Assembly (NCBI RefSeq): GCF_001048695.1
Contig: NZ_CVRB01000002.1
Span: 496,001 to 560,000, forward strand
Origin: Neobacillus massiliamazoniensis
Lineage (GTDB): Bacteria; Bacillota; Bacilli; Bacillales; Cytobacillaceae
Length of the DNA stretch: 64,000 nt
Direction of reading: 5' to 3'
Within the stretch, counting starts at the first letter, position 1, and the number at the start of each line of letters is the position of its first letter. This document shows positions 35,401 through 44,986 of the stretch, piece by piece. Both the position numbers and the translations under genes were made by a program. The notes under the pieces were generated by a model. It had not been told where the DNA came from and ran no database searches. It saw nothing but the letters and a program-made list of their open reading frames with translations.

Positions 35401-35502
35401 AAAAAAAGATGTCCCAAAACGGTCTAACCCCTCTCTTAACACTCTGCTTATTAATTGGAGGTTGAGGGGTCTGACAATTTGTTTTGGGACATCCTGTTTT
35501 TT
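35401..35502. terminator. large bidirectional terminator between S53 gene and narI
   Basis: GATGTCCCAAAAC pairs with GTTTTGGGACATC, with an inner GGTCTAACCCCTC / GAGGGGTCTGAC stem. A run of seven A precedes it and CTGTTTTTT follows, so it works for both convergent genes. Confidence 0.85.
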
Positions 35503-35523
35503 ATCTAAGGCAATTGAGAATCT

Positions 35524-36198
35524 TTAGCTAGCTCTTTTTCGATAAATAATATAACGTCGTTTGAAATAAGAAAGAGGAACACTCCACACATGCACTAGCC
35601 GAGTAAATGGCCAGATTCCGATCAAGGCGAACGAAATCAAAATATGCAGTTGAAAGCCAAGGGGTACCCCTTTCATTAAAGATGGATCCGGCACAAAAGT
35701 GAGAAGACCTCTGAACCATGGACTTATCGTTTCCCGATAATCAAAATGGGGGTGAAGCCGGTTTCCGATTAAAGTATTATAGATTCCAATCAGGATAATC
35801 AGAAAGATAAGGATCACTGTGATAAGATCACTTGTATCACTTGTAAGCCGAACCCGTTTATTTGTAAGACGGCGATTCAACAGAATGAGAATTCCTAGCA
35901 AGGTAATGATCCCGGCAAGACCGCCCCCATATACAGCTCCGGCGTGATACATTGATTCACTAACACCCAAGCTTTCCATTAGAGATTTAGGAATAAGGAG
36001 ACCGCCGACATGCCCGACGAAGACAAAAAGGATCCCTATATGAAACAACATACTGCCCCATTTTAAATGTTTTTTCTCCAAAAATTCACTGGATTTAGCC
36101 GTCCATGATAATTGGTCCACATTGTAACGGTAAATATGCCCGACAATAAAGATGGTAAGCATTAAATAAGGGAAAATCACCCATAAAAATTGTAGCAC
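35524..36198 (-). CDS. narI: respiratory nitrate reductase gamma subunit NarI
   Basis: A 224-residue membrane cytochrome b with five hydrophobic segments, same size as B. subtilis NarI. It takes electrons from menaquinol and passes them through two b hemes to NarH. Candidate heme histidines lie in LFHIGILFVFVGHVGG and near the C-terminal LHILISFALIGIWPFTRLVHVW. Last gene of the nar operon, 3 bp after narJ. Confidence 0.95.
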   Translation of the reverse strand: MLQFLWVIFPYLMLTIFIVGHIYRYNVDQLSWTAKSSEFLEKKHLKWGSMLFHIGILFVFVGHVGGLLIPKSLMESLGVSESMYHAGAVYGGGLAGIITLLGILILLNRRLTNKRVRLTSDTSDLITVILIFLIILIGIYNTLIGNRLHPHFDYRETISPWFRGLLTFVPDPSLMKGVPLGFQLHILISFALIGIWPFTRLVHVWSVPLSYFKRRYIIYRKRAS

Positions 36199-36201
36199 CT
36201 T

Positions 36202-36777
36202 CTATTCCCTCCTCCCTGATAAAATGATTTTTTCGAGTAATTCCATTCCGGACAAGCAGGCTATGATCAAGAATAGATACGGGCTGTTCAACATTTCTAA
36301 TTCATTCTTCAATTTTTCAATCGGTTCGCGCATGCTTCCGAGCAAATTAGCGGAAATTTGCAGCGGAGCAACTGAAGCAAATTCTAAGACAACAGGCAAA
36401 TAATCGGACAGCTCTTCATCTGTCATTTCATAGCCAAAATCTTTATACAATCCCTTTAATTCTACTAAAATTTGTCCTCTTTCTCGCTGTTCACCAGCTT
36501 TTAAGTAGCTCAACGAAAGGGAACAGGCAGGGTTAAAGTCAAACAAGTTAACATAATTCTGTTCCAACTCATCTAGAGAAATATCTCCAATTGCTTTTAA
36601 AAAAGAGGCGAGAGGAGTTTTGAGTGAAGGACTTTCGAATTCCTCGACCTCCTCAACCAATTCTCTCCATTGCAGCCACCTTTTATCTGGATACTGTAGT
36701 AAATAGGAAATCAATTTAAAGGAGTTGCGGACCTCATTCTCATCTTTTGAGAACATGGAATTGATCATTTGCTCCAT
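36202..36777 (-). CDS. narJ: nitrate reductase assembly chaperone NarJ
   Basis: A 191-residue chaperone of the NarJ/TorD family, needed for molybdenum cofactor insertion into NarG. It carries the family stretch YVNLFDFNPACSLSLSYL. The start is uncertain: ATG at 36777 has AGGTGG at good spacing, and GTG at 36786 is an alternative. The 5' end overlaps the end of narH, as is common in this operon. Confidence 0.92.
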   Translation of the reverse strand: MEQMINSMFSKDENEVRNSFKLISYLLQYPDKRWLQWRELVEEVEEFESPSLKTPLASFLKAIGDISLDELEQNYVNLFDFNPACSLSLSYLKAGEQRERGQILVELKGLYKDFGYEMTDEELSDYLPVVLEFASVAPLQISANLLGSMREPIEKLKNELEMLNSPYLFLIIACLSGMELLEKIILSGRRE

Positions 36778-38251
36778 CATATCCACCTACTTTACAAGTA
36801 TTACAGTCAAAGCTATACCCGATTGAACCTTGCTCGCCGTAGAGATTCTGGACGTGTTCCTTATGAGCAGGAGGAATAACAAACCTGTCTTCGTACTTCG
36901 CAATGGCAAGCAAGCGGTACATTTCTTCGATTACTTCCGCTTTCATGCCAATTTGTTTAAGCTGCTGTTCATTTGGTGCTTTCCCTAATGTTTTTGCCCG
37001 CATATACTGGCGCATGGCGACCATTTTTTCCAATACTTCCATGATGATATTTGTGTCTCCAGCTGTAAGCATATTCGCCAAATACTCTAGTGGAATCCTC
37101 ATTTGGCTGATAGCAGGAAACATCTCTTCTAACTTGCCGTTCGTATCCTTTCCCTCGAACAGCGTCGTAAATGGACTTAGCGGTGGAACATACCAAACCA
37201 TCGGCAATGTCCGATATTCCGGATGAAGCGGAAGAGCAATTTTATATTTAATCGCCAATTTGTAAATCGGTGATTTTCGGGCTGCTTCCAGCCAGTCCTC
37301 CGAAATACCATCCTTTTTTGCCTGTTCGATTACTTCTGGGTCAAAAGGGTCAAGGAACAAGCTTAACTGCTCTTTGTACAAATCTTTTTCATTAGTTGTG
37401 GATGCCACTTCCTTTACCCTGTCTGCATCATAGAGAAGAATCCCGATATAACGGATGCGCCCTGTGCATGTTTCCGAACAAACTGTTGGCAGCCCTGCTT
37501 CAATTCTTGGGAAGCAAAAAGTACATTTTTCTGCTTTTTGCGTCTCCCAATTAAAATATACCTTTTTATAAGGGCAGCCTGTCATGCAGTATCTCCAGCC
37601 TCGGCATTGTTCCTGGTCAACGAGGACAATCCCGTCTTCATCTCTTTTATAAATCGCACCAGAAGGGCAAGAGGCTACACATCCAGGATTTAAGCAATGC
37701 TCACAAATCCGAGGCATATACATCATAAAGGCTTGCTCAAACTCAAGCTTCACTGACTCCTCTAGCTTGCGAATGTTCGGATCCTTTCGGCCTGTTACAT
37801 GGGAACCGGCAAGGTCATCCTCCCAGTTTGGACCCCATTCAAGCTCCATCGTTTCACTGGTTAAGAGTGATTTCGGACGGGCAACTGGCTGATGCTTCTT
37901 CTGCGGGCTGTTTGTCAGCTTTTCATAATCGTATGTCCATGGCTCATAATATTCGTCAATGGTAGGAAGATCAGGATTGTGAAAGATTTTCCCGAGAGCT
38001 AGTTTATTCAGCTTGCTTCCAGATTTTAATTCAAGCTGATTATTTTTTAATGTCCAGCCACCTTTATGCTTCTCTTGATTTTCCCATTCAATCGGGTAGC
38101 CAACTCCCGGTTTTGTTTCCACATTATTAAACCAGATATACTCTGCTCCCGGACGGTTCGTCCATGTGTTTTTACAAGTAACACTGCAGGTATGACAGCC
38201 AATACATTTGTCTAAGTTCATTACCATTGCTACCTGTGCTTTAATCTTCAA
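36740..38251 (-). CDS. narH: respiratory nitrate reductase beta subunit NarH
   Basis: A 503-residue iron-sulfur protein that relays electrons from NarI to NarG. Four cysteine groups are visible: CIGCHTCSVTC near the N-terminus, CEHCLNPGCVASCP, CRGWRYCMTGCPYKK (the Trp-containing variant that gives a 3Fe-4S cluster) and a later CTFC/C group. The length matches NarH. It overlaps narG by 11 bp and narJ by about 38 bp. Confidence 0.96.
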   Translation of the reverse strand: MKIKAQVAMVMNLDKCIGCHTCSVTCKNTWTNRPGAEYIWFNNVETKPGVGYPIEWENQEKHKGGWTLKNNQLELKSGSKLNKLALGKIFHNPDLPTIDEYYEPWTYDYEKLTNSPQKKHQPVARPKSLLTSETMELEWGPNWEDDLAGSHVTGRKDPNIRKLEESVKLEFEQAFMMYMPRICEHCLNPGCVASCPSGAIYKRDEDGIVLVDQEQCRGWRYCMTGCPYKKVYFNWETQKAEKCTFCFPRIEAGLPTVCSETCTGRIRYIGILLYDADRVKEVASTTNEKDLYKEQLSLFLDPFDPEVIEQAKKDGISEDWLEAARKSPIYKLAIKYKIALPLHPEYRTLPMVWYVPPLSPFTTLFEGKDTNGKLEEMFPAISQMRIPLEYLANMLTAGDTNIIMEVLEKMVAMRQYMRAKTLGKAPNEQQLKQIGMKAEVIEEMYRLLAIAKYEDRFVIPPAHKEHVQNLYGEQGSIGYSFDCNTCKVGGYDGANDQFHVLKR

Positions 38252-41200
38252 GCCAAGGCACCTCCTTCATCTTCCGTACCGACACGTAAAGATCACGTTG
38301 GTTTCCAATCGGTCCATAGTAGTTAAAACCATAGCTTAGCTGCGCATAGCCGCCAATAATTTGAGTTGGCTTCACATGGATTTTTGTAGGACTGTTATGC
38401 GTTCCGCCCCGTTCACCGGTAATCGTTGAACCTGGGGTATTAATGTGTTTGTCCTGTGCGTGATACATATACAGTGTTCCTTTTGGCATTTTATGACTTG
38501 TTACGGCCCTTGCCGCTACGACGCCATTTCGGTTGTAAACCTCTACCCAATCATTATCTTGAATCCCCGCCTGCTCGGCATCCTTTTCACTCATCCATAC
38601 ATGCGGTCCGCCTCGGAAAAGTGTCAGCATCGTCAGATTATCTTGATAGGTGCTGTGAATATTCCATTTACCATGTGGCGTTAAATATCTTAGCGTGATT
38701 TCATTCTCCTGTTTCTCCGGTACCTGATCACGGCTAGAAAAAACCATTTCCGGTAATGTCGGCTTATAAATTGGGAAATTTTCCCCGTATTCTGTCATAA
38801 TTTCATGATCAAGGTAAAAATGCTGTCGTCCCGTTAACGTTCGGAATGGGACATAGCGTTCAATATTGGTCGTAAACGGTGAATAGCGTTGATTTCCTTT
38901 ATTCGATCCAGTGAAAATCGGCGTTGGAATTACCTTGCGCGGCTGAATGGTAATATCCCTGAAGGTGTGATGGACAGCTGCCTGATCTTCAGCAATGTCC
39001 TTTAAGGAAAGCCCCGTTTTGGCTTCTTCCGCTTCCCACGCCTTCATTGCCACCTTCCCATTCGTTGCACTAGATAATGTCATCATTGCTTCTGCTGCCT
39101 GTCGACCTGTCTCAATGCTCGGTAAACCATTGGAAATTCCCGTCATTTCGACCGTCCCGTTCATATCCTTTAGCTGCTGATATTGCTCGGCGACGGAAAA
39201 AGATATTCCGTGGGCGCCAACAGGATTCTTCTCAGCAAGCGGCCCAAGGGCAATAAATTTTTCGTAAATCTTGCTAAAATCGCGCTCTACATAAACCATG
39301 CGTGGCATCGTGACACCAGGCACCGCTTCTGCTTCACCTTTTTTCCAATCAAGCACTTTACCGAAAGGCTGTGCAATTTCATCAGGCGTGTCATGCTGGA
39401 GCGGAACTGTTACCAGATCCTTGATTGGTTTAGGAAAGTGCTGTTCAGCCATTTTAGAAAATGACTTGGCAATTCCTTTAAATGTGTCCCAATCCGATTG
39501 TGCTTCCCAAGGTGGATTAATAGCCGGATTGAACGGATGAACGAACGGATGCATATCTGTGCTGCTTATATCATGCTTTTCGTACCAAGTTGCTGCAGGT
39601 AAAACAATATCGGAATACATCGCATTTCCCGCCATCCGGAAATCGATGGAGACGAGGAGATCAAGCTTTCCTTCAGGACCCTCAGGACGCCATTTCATTT
39701 CCTCAGGCTTCATAGACTGATTTTCATCCCCTAGCAATCCATTGGAGGTACCAAGCAGGTGCTTTAAGAAATATTCATGTCCTTTCCCTGAGCTCGAGAT
39801 GAGATTAGAACGCCAGACGAACAAGTTCCTAGGGAAATTGACTGGATGGTCTGGATCTTCTACGGCAAATTCCATCTTGCCGGTTTTCAACTCATTCACG
39901 ACATACTTAATGGCATCCTCTGTCGTTTTAGCCCCGGCCTTTTGCGCCTCCTCGTACAGTTCAATCGAGTTTCGATTGAATTGCGGATAGGAAGGCAGCC
40001 AGCCTAAACGGGCAGCAAGAACGTTGTAATCGGCAGAATGCTGGTATCTAGCTTTTTTCACAAGTGGTGAAGCCAGTTCATTCATTTTTGTTTCTTCATA
40101 ACGCCATTGATCAGTGGCAAAATAATAGAAGGATGTGGCATTTTGCAAGCGTGGTGGCATTGACCAGTCTCGACTAAACGCAATCGTTCCCCATCCTTCC
40201 GGGACACGACATTTTTCTTGGCCGACGTAATGGGCCCAGCCGCCGCCATTAACTCCCTGTGAACCTGTCAATAACACAAGGTTTAAAATACTTCGGTAAA
40301 TGGTATCACCGTTAAACCAATGGTTGATGCCGGCCCCCATAATAATCATAGAGCGTCCCTTTGTATCAACGGCGTTTTGGGCAAATTCTCTGGCAATTTT
40401 TATAACTAACTTCTTGTCTATTCCTGTATATTTTTCCTGCCAGGCCGGTGTATATGGTTGTTGATCTTCATAGCTAAATGATTTTCCCTTACCTAGCTCC
40501 TCACGATTCACCCCATAGTGGGCGAGCATAAGGTCGAATACCGTCGTAACATACATTTCTTCTCCAGATGCTTTAACTACTTTCTTCACTGGAACAGGAC
40601 GAGAAACCGTCCTTGTTTGCTCACGGTCAAAAAACGGGAATTCGATGTCAACAATGCGGTCCTCTTGACCAAGAACCGTTAACTCTGGTTCAAAATCATT
40701 TCCATGTTCATCATTTTGCTTGAGGTTCCACTGACCTTTGTTTCCCCAGCGATGCCCAATACTACCGTTAGGAATCACAATTTTTCCTGTCTGTTGATCG
40801 ATGACAGCCGTTTTCCATTCGGCATGTGTAAGCGGCAGGCCTAAGTCACTTGCATTTAAGAAGCGGTCAGAAACATAAGATTGGCCGTTCGGTTTAAGGG
40901 TAATCAAGTAAGGAAGATCTGTATATTTTTGAGCGTATTCATAAAAGTAATCCGTCTTCTTATCGATATAAAACTCTTTTAAAATAACATGAGTCATCGC
41001 CTGGGCCAGGGCAGCATCTTCCCCAGGCTGGATTGGAAGCCAGTCATCCGCAAATTTTACATTTTCTGCATAGTCCGGGCTGACGGTAACCACTTTTGTT
41101 CCTTTATAGCGCACCTCTGTCATAAAGTGAGCGTCCGGTGTTCTTGTCATTGGCACATTTGAGCCCCACATCATGATATAGCCGGAGTTATACCAGTCGC

Positions 41201-41933
41201 TGCTCTCCGGGACATCTGTTTGTTCACCCCAAATTTGCGGAGAAGCAGGTGGCAAATCTGCATACCAGTCATAAAAGCTTAGCATTGGAGCGCCAAGCAT
41301 CGATAGGAAGCGAGAACCTGCTGCATAACTAACCATTGACATTGCTGGGATCGGGGTAAATCCAGCAATCCGATCTGGTCCGTATTTCTTCGTTGTATAA
41401 ATAAGTGACGCGGAAATCATTTCATTGACTTCTTCCTTTGTGGCTCGGATAAAGCCCCCCTTACCACGGGCTGATTTATACTCCTTTGCCTTTTCAGGAT
41501 TTTCGACGATACTTGCCCATGCTTTTACCGGATCTTTTTCCTGTTGTAACGCTTCACGATATAATTTTAGGAGAACCCCGCGAACATAAGGATATTTCAC
41601 ACGAAGCGGGCTATACACATACCAGGAAAAACTTGCCCCGCGTGGACAACCCCTTGGTTCGAATTCCGGCATATCAGGTCCACAGCTAGGATAATCTGTT
41701 TGCTGGTTTTCCCAAGTGATTATTCCTTCCTTGACAAATACCTTCCAGCTACACGATCCGGTACAGTTAACACCATGTGTTGTCCTGACAACCTTATCGT
41801 GCGCCCAACGCTGACGATAGACATTTTCCCATTCCCTGCCCCCCGCATTCAACTGGCTCCAGCCATCTGAAATGGTATCAATTGGTTTAAAATATCGAAG
41901 TTTTTTTAAAAAGTTGCCAGACTTTGTTTTCAT
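38241..41933 (-). CDS. narG: respiratory nitrate reductase alpha subunit NarG
   Basis: A 1230-residue molybdopterin oxidoreductase that reduces nitrate to nitrite on the cytoplasmic side. The FS0 cluster ligands are H53, C57, C61 and C96 (THGVNCTGSC and GCPRGA), as in E. coli NarG. The Mo-ligand region EQTDVPES is intact. Full length. It follows narK1 after about 50 bp and begins narGHJI. No frameshift is seen. Cofactor synthesis genes are not in this window. Confidence 0.97.
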   Translation of the reverse strand: MKTKSGNFLKKLRYFKPIDTISDGWSQLNAGGREWENVYRQRWAHDKVVRTTHGVNCTGSCSWKVFVKEGIITWENQQTDYPSCGPDMPEFEPRGCPRGASFSWYVYSPLRVKYPYVRGVLLKLYREALQQEKDPVKAWASIVENPEKAKEYKSARGKGGFIRATKEEVNEMISASLIYTTKKYGPDRIAGFTPIPAMSMVSYAAGSRFLSMLGAPMLSFYDWYADLPPASPQIWGEQTDVPESSDWYNSGYIMMWGSNVPMTRTPDAHFMTEVRYKGTKVVTVSPDYAENVKFADDWLPIQPGEDAALAQAMTHVILKEFYIDKKTDYFYEYAQKYTDLPYLITLKPNGQSYVSDRFLNASDLGLPLTHAEWKTAVIDQQTGKIVIPNGSIGHRWGNKGQWNLKQNDEHGNDFEPELTVLGQEDRIVDIEFPFFDREQTRTVSRPVPVKKVVKASGEEMYVTTVFDLMLAHYGVNREELGKGKSFSYEDQQPYTPAWQEKYTGIDKKLVIKIAREFAQNAVDTKGRSMIIMGAGINHWFNGDTIYRSILNLVLLTGSQGVNGGGWAHYVGQEKCRVPEGWGTIAFSRDWSMPPRLQNATSFYYFATDQWRYEETKMNELASPLVKKARYQHSADYNVLAARLGWLPSYPQFNRNSIELYEEAQKAGAKTTEDAIKYVVNELKTGKMEFAVEDPDHPVNFPRNLFVWRSNLISSSGKGHEYFLKHLLGTSNGLLGDENQSMKPEEMKWRPEGPEGKLDLLVSIDFRMAGNAMYSDIVLPAATWYEKHDISSTDMHPFVHPFNPAINPPWEAQSDWDTFKGIAKSFSKMAEQHFPKPIKDLVTVPLQHDTPDEIAQPFGKVLDWKKGEAEAVPGVTMPRMVYVERDFSKIYEKFIALGPLAEKNPVGAHGISFSVAEQYQQLKDMNGTVEMTGISNGLPSIETGRQAAEAMMTLSSATNGKVAMKAWEAEEAKTGLSLKDIAEDQAAVHHTFRDITIQPRKVIPTPIFTGSNKGNQRYSPFTTNIERYVPFRTLTGRQHFYLDHEIMTEYGENFPIYKPTLPEMVFSSRDQVPEKQENEITLRYLTPHGKWNIHSTYQDNLTMLTLFRGGPHVWMSEKDAEQAGIQDNDWVEVYNRNGVVAARAVTSHKMPKGTLYMYHAQDKHINTPGSTITGERGGTHNSPTKIHVKPTQIIGGYAQLSYGFNYYGPIGNQRDLYVSVRKMKEVPWLED

Positions 41934-41984
41934 TTCAATCCCCTTTCTTCTTCATTGCATCATTCATCATTCCAGCCGTTAGGT

Positions 41985-43208
41985 TTACATTGCTGGCATT
42001 CTAGACTTAGTTCCCTTGACATTACTGTTTTTCCAAGCGTGTTGCAGCCAAACCGTAATGAGGAGAGCTGCTATATAGGTCGCCCCAATCCACCAAAAAC
42101 CGAGTGCATAAGAGCCGGTCATTCCCTTAAAGGTTCCAAGAATGTTTGGCAGAAAGAAGCCGCCCAAACCACCTGCTGCGCCAACAAATCCTGTTAAAAT
42201 CCCTACCTCACGCGGAAATCTTGTTGGAATCACCTGAAAAATTGCTCCGTTTGCAATTCCAAAAATGAGCATTGCGATGATAAACAGCGGGAGCGTCACA
42301 TAAAGGGATGGAAGGAATCCAATAATACAAAGTACTGCTGCAGCTAAACCAAACAATCTAATCAGTAGATTGATACCGCCAAGCCGATCTGCTATATATC
42401 CGCCGATCGGTCTGATAAAGCTTCCCGCAAAGACAGTGATCGTCACAAAATCTCCCGCCATAACTTTACTAATCCCATATTGATCCACAAAGAAGATCCC
42501 AAGGTAACTAGTCAATCCAACAAAACCGCCAAAAGATAGGCTGTAAAAGAAGCTGAAAATCCATGTTTCTTTTATTTTTACAATCCCAAAGTATTGTGAA
42601 AGCTTTTGCGGCTTCGGTGCATTAGGACTGTCTTTTGCAAAAATAGTAAAGATGATAAAGGCAATAATTAACGGAATAAGAGCAAAACCGAATACACCAT
42701 GCCAACCAATCGATTGCGCAATTCGTGGGGCAAACAATGTTGCCAATACAGTACCGCTATTTCCAGCACCAGCAATCCCCATCGCCAGGCCTTGATGCTC
42801 AGGTGGATACCATCGGCTCGCAAGTGGCAGTGCAACAGCAAAGCTTGCACCAGCGATACCAAGTAAAAAGCCAAACGCTTGAACTTCCGTTAAAGAATTC
42901 CCAAACAACCATCCCCAAGTAAGCGGAAGTATTGTCAAAAGCATTCCGATCATTCCCATTCGCTTTCCGCCAAAGCGATCGGCAAGCAAACCCATTGGGA
43001 TCCTGAGTAGAGATCCACCTAAAACCGGAATCCCCACCATTAACCCTTTCTCTGCCGGCGTAAGTCCGAAATCTTGAACAATAAAAGTGGAAGTAGCCCC
43101 AACCATAACCCAGATCATGAAACTAATATCAAAATAGAGAAAGGATGAAAGTAATGTCGGCAAATGTCCACTTTTTAAAAAGTTTTTTAAATTACCCATT
43201 TGTTTCAC
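41985..43208 (-). CDS. narK: nitrate/nitrite transporter, NarK family (NarK1)
   Basis: A 407-residue major facilitator superfamily protein with 12 membrane segments. The nitrate-signature-like GxxNxxG regions are present as GIAGAGNSGTVLATLFAPR and FVGAAGGLGGFFLP. It exchanges nitrate and nitrite or imports nitrate for NarG. It lies 38 bp after the second narK gene and about 50 bp before narG, so all six genes appear to be one operon. Confidence 0.9.
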   Translation of the reverse strand: MKQMGNLKNFLKSGHLPTLLSSFLYFDISFMIWVMVGATSTFIVQDFGLTPAEKGLMVGIPVLGGSLLRIPMGLLADRFGGKRMGMIGMLLTILPLTWGWLFGNSLTEVQAFGFLLGIAGASFAVALPLASRWYPPEHQGLAMGIAGAGNSGTVLATLFAPRIAQSIGWHGVFGFALIPLIIAFIIFTIFAKDSPNAPKPQKLSQYFGIVKIKETWIFSFFYSLSFGGFVGLTSYLGIFFVDQYGISKVMAGDFVTITVFAGSFIRPIGGYIADRLGGINLLIRLFGLAAAVLCIIGFLPSLYVTLPLFIIAMLIFGIANGAIFQVIPTRFPREVGILTGFVGAAGGLGGFFLPNILGTFKGMTGSYALGFWWIGATYIAALLITVWLQHAWKNSNVKGTKSRMPAM

Positions 43209-43246
43209 TCCAAATCATTTTATACATCCTGTTCCTACACTCTGGG

Positions 43247-44599
43247 CTAACATTTCATTTCTGCATTTTTACGCGAGTAGTAGAACCAACAAACTCCAAG
43301 GCTAATTACGTAATACGCAATAAAGAGATAGAGTGCTAAATTAGCAGAGTTCGAAATTGATAGCGACCAGCTGAATACCTTTGGAATAAAGAAGGCGCCA
43401 TATGCGGCAATGGCTGCCGTAAAACCAAGCACTGGTGCCGCTTGCTTCGGTTCAAAAATAATCGGAATCATTCGGAAGGTAGCACCATTTGCGATTCCTG
43501 TTGTGAAAAAGAGAATAAGAAACATAATTAAAAATCCGGTAAAATTCTTTTCATTTAAGAAGTAAATAACTCCTGTTGTTGCCGCAATCATAATGATAAT
43601 ATCCCAGAACGTTACTTTTGCTCCGCCAATCTTGTCGGCAATCCAGCCGCCGACCGGTCTGACCGCAGCACCCACTAGAGGTCCTAAAAACGCTAGCTGG
43701 AGGGCATTTACTTCCGGAAATTCTGCTTTAATAAGTAGTGGAAATGCTGCAGCATAGCCAATAAAGGAGCCGAAACACATTGTATACAGCCATGACATGA
43801 TCCAAGTATGCTTGTTTTTGAAAATAATGGCTTGTTCCTTAAACGATTGCTTTGCATTCGGAAGATTATCCATTCCTAAAGCTGCGCAAATCATAAGAAT
43901 GACAATTGGTACTACCCAAACAAAGGCAGCATTTTGTACCCAAACTTCTTTCCCAGTCTTTAATAAATGTGAGGAACCGAATATTCCTGCAAAAGCCCCC
44001 GTCGTGATCACAAGCGGAGTTATAAATTGAACCGCACTCACGCCTAGATTTCCAATACCCGCATTCAGTCCATTCGCGGTTCCTTTTAGTTTTTTTGGAA
44101 AAAAGAAGCTTATATTAGCCATCGATGATGAAAAATTCCCGCCTCCGATTCCACAAAGAGCCGCTAAAATAGCCATTGTGGTAAAAGATGTTTCTGTGTT
44201 TTGAACAGCGAAGCCAATTCCGACGGCTGGCAGCAAAAGGGCAGCCGTACTAATCACCGTCCAGTTTTTCCCTCCAAATATTCCCGGCATAAAGGTAAAA
44301 AATATTCTCAGTGTTGCCCCGACTAGTCCCGGAAGTGCGGCCAAGGTAAATAGTTGGCTAGAAGTAAAATGAAAACCAGCGTCATTTAGTTTTACTGCCA
44401 CAATTGACCAAATTTGCCAAACGATAAATGCTAAAAACAGTGCAGGGATTGAAATCCAAAGGTTTCGTTGTGCAATACGCTTTCCTTCCGATTCCCAGAA
44501 CTGACTATTCTCTGGATCCCATTTCTTAATCCCATCAAGCGCATGATTCATACCAGCGTGCTTTTGACTATTCTCTGGGTCCCATTTCTTAATCCCCAT
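43247..44599 (-). CDS. nitrate/nitrite transporter, NarK family (NarK2), with duplicated N-terminal peptide
   Basis: A 450-residue MFS nitrate transporter with 12 segments, including GIGGGNFSSSMANISFFFP and GLNAGIGNLGVS. It is the first gene of the narK2-narK1-GHJI operon. The N-terminal tail contains GIKKWDPENSQ twice (residues 2-12 and 23-33), from an in-frame 63-bp direct duplication at 44502-44599. The second peptide leads straight into FWESEGKRIAQRN, the usual start of this family. Two diverged transporters in one operon may split symport and antiport roles, as in NarK1/NarK2 fusions. Confidence 0.9.
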   Translation of the reverse strand: MGIKKWDPENSQKHAGMNHALDGIKKWDPENSQFWESEGKRIAQRNLWISIPALFLAFIVWQIWSIVAVKLNDAGFHFTSSQLFTLAALPGLVGATLRIFFTFMPGIFGGKNWTVISTAALLLPAVGIGFAVQNTETSFTTMAILAALCGIGGGNFSSSMANISFFFPKKLKGTANGLNAGIGNLGVSAVQFITPLVITTGAFAGIFGSSHLLKTGKEVWVQNAAFVWVVPIVILMICAALGMDNLPNAKQSFKEQAIIFKNKHTWIMSWLYTMCFGSFIGYAAAFPLLIKAEFPEVNALQLAFLGPLVGAAVRPVGGWIADKIGGAKVTFWDIIIMIAATTGVIYFLNEKNFTGFLIMFLILFFTTGIANGATFRMIPIIFEPKQAAPVLGFTAAIAAYGAFFIPKVFSWSLSISNSANLALYLFIAYYVISLGVCWFYYSRKNAEMKC

Positions 44600-44688
44600 T
44601 ACCCCTCATCCTCTCTTTTTCTTGATTTATTTCTTTCATTGTAAAGGCTTTCGAAAATGGCGAATATCAGGATAACCCCTCACATTCG

Positions 44689-44736
44689 TAAGGGAAAATA
44701 CCTATTTGTATATAGTGTGTTACTCAAATGTTCACA
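44689..44736 (-). promoter_or_regulatory. candidate control sites of the nar operon
   Basis: On the minus strand an imperfect dyad TAGGTATTTTCCCTTA (44689-44704) resembles the NreC/NarL-type palindromes. TGTGA-ACATTT-GAGTA (44721-44736) has one good Fnr half-site only. Both lie 90-140 bp before narK2. Weak evidence, supported by the Nre operon next door. Confidence 0.35.
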
Positions 44737-44761
44737 ATTTTTTAACTTATGGCTATACAAA

Positions 44762-44880
44762 AAGCGCAAGCGCCCTGGTCAGCCCCGACAAGCATAAGAC
44801 GAGCCTGCAGGAAGGTTGCTTTTTGACCTTCATGGCGGATTGGCTTATGACCTCGAGGGGCTAGGCGCTGGAGCTGGATT
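44762..44880. repeat. dispersed ~115-bp imperfect palindromic repeat, copy 1
   Basis: It contains CGACAAGCATAAGACGAGCC, GGAAGGTT, ACCTT, GGATTGGCTTATGACCTCGAG and GC-rich ends with GCGC steps. The reverse complement of 52391-52510 matches it block for block. It has no coding capacity and a GC content well above its surroundings. Confidence 0.85.
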
Positions 44881-44936
44881 CAGCAACTTAATTAAAGTTA
44901 TCCACACCTAAATGAATCTATTAATTCCTAGAGTAC

Positions 44937-44970
44937 AAAAAAACCTATCCAGCAAAGTGAATAGGTTATA
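44937..44970 (-). terminator. terminator of the nre-like operon
   Basis: On the minus strand AACCTATTC and GGATAGGTT pair around a short loop, followed by TTTTTTTGT, 17 bp after the NreA-like gene. Confidence 0.8.
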
Positions 44971-44986
44971 CGAAGGATCAAGAGCG

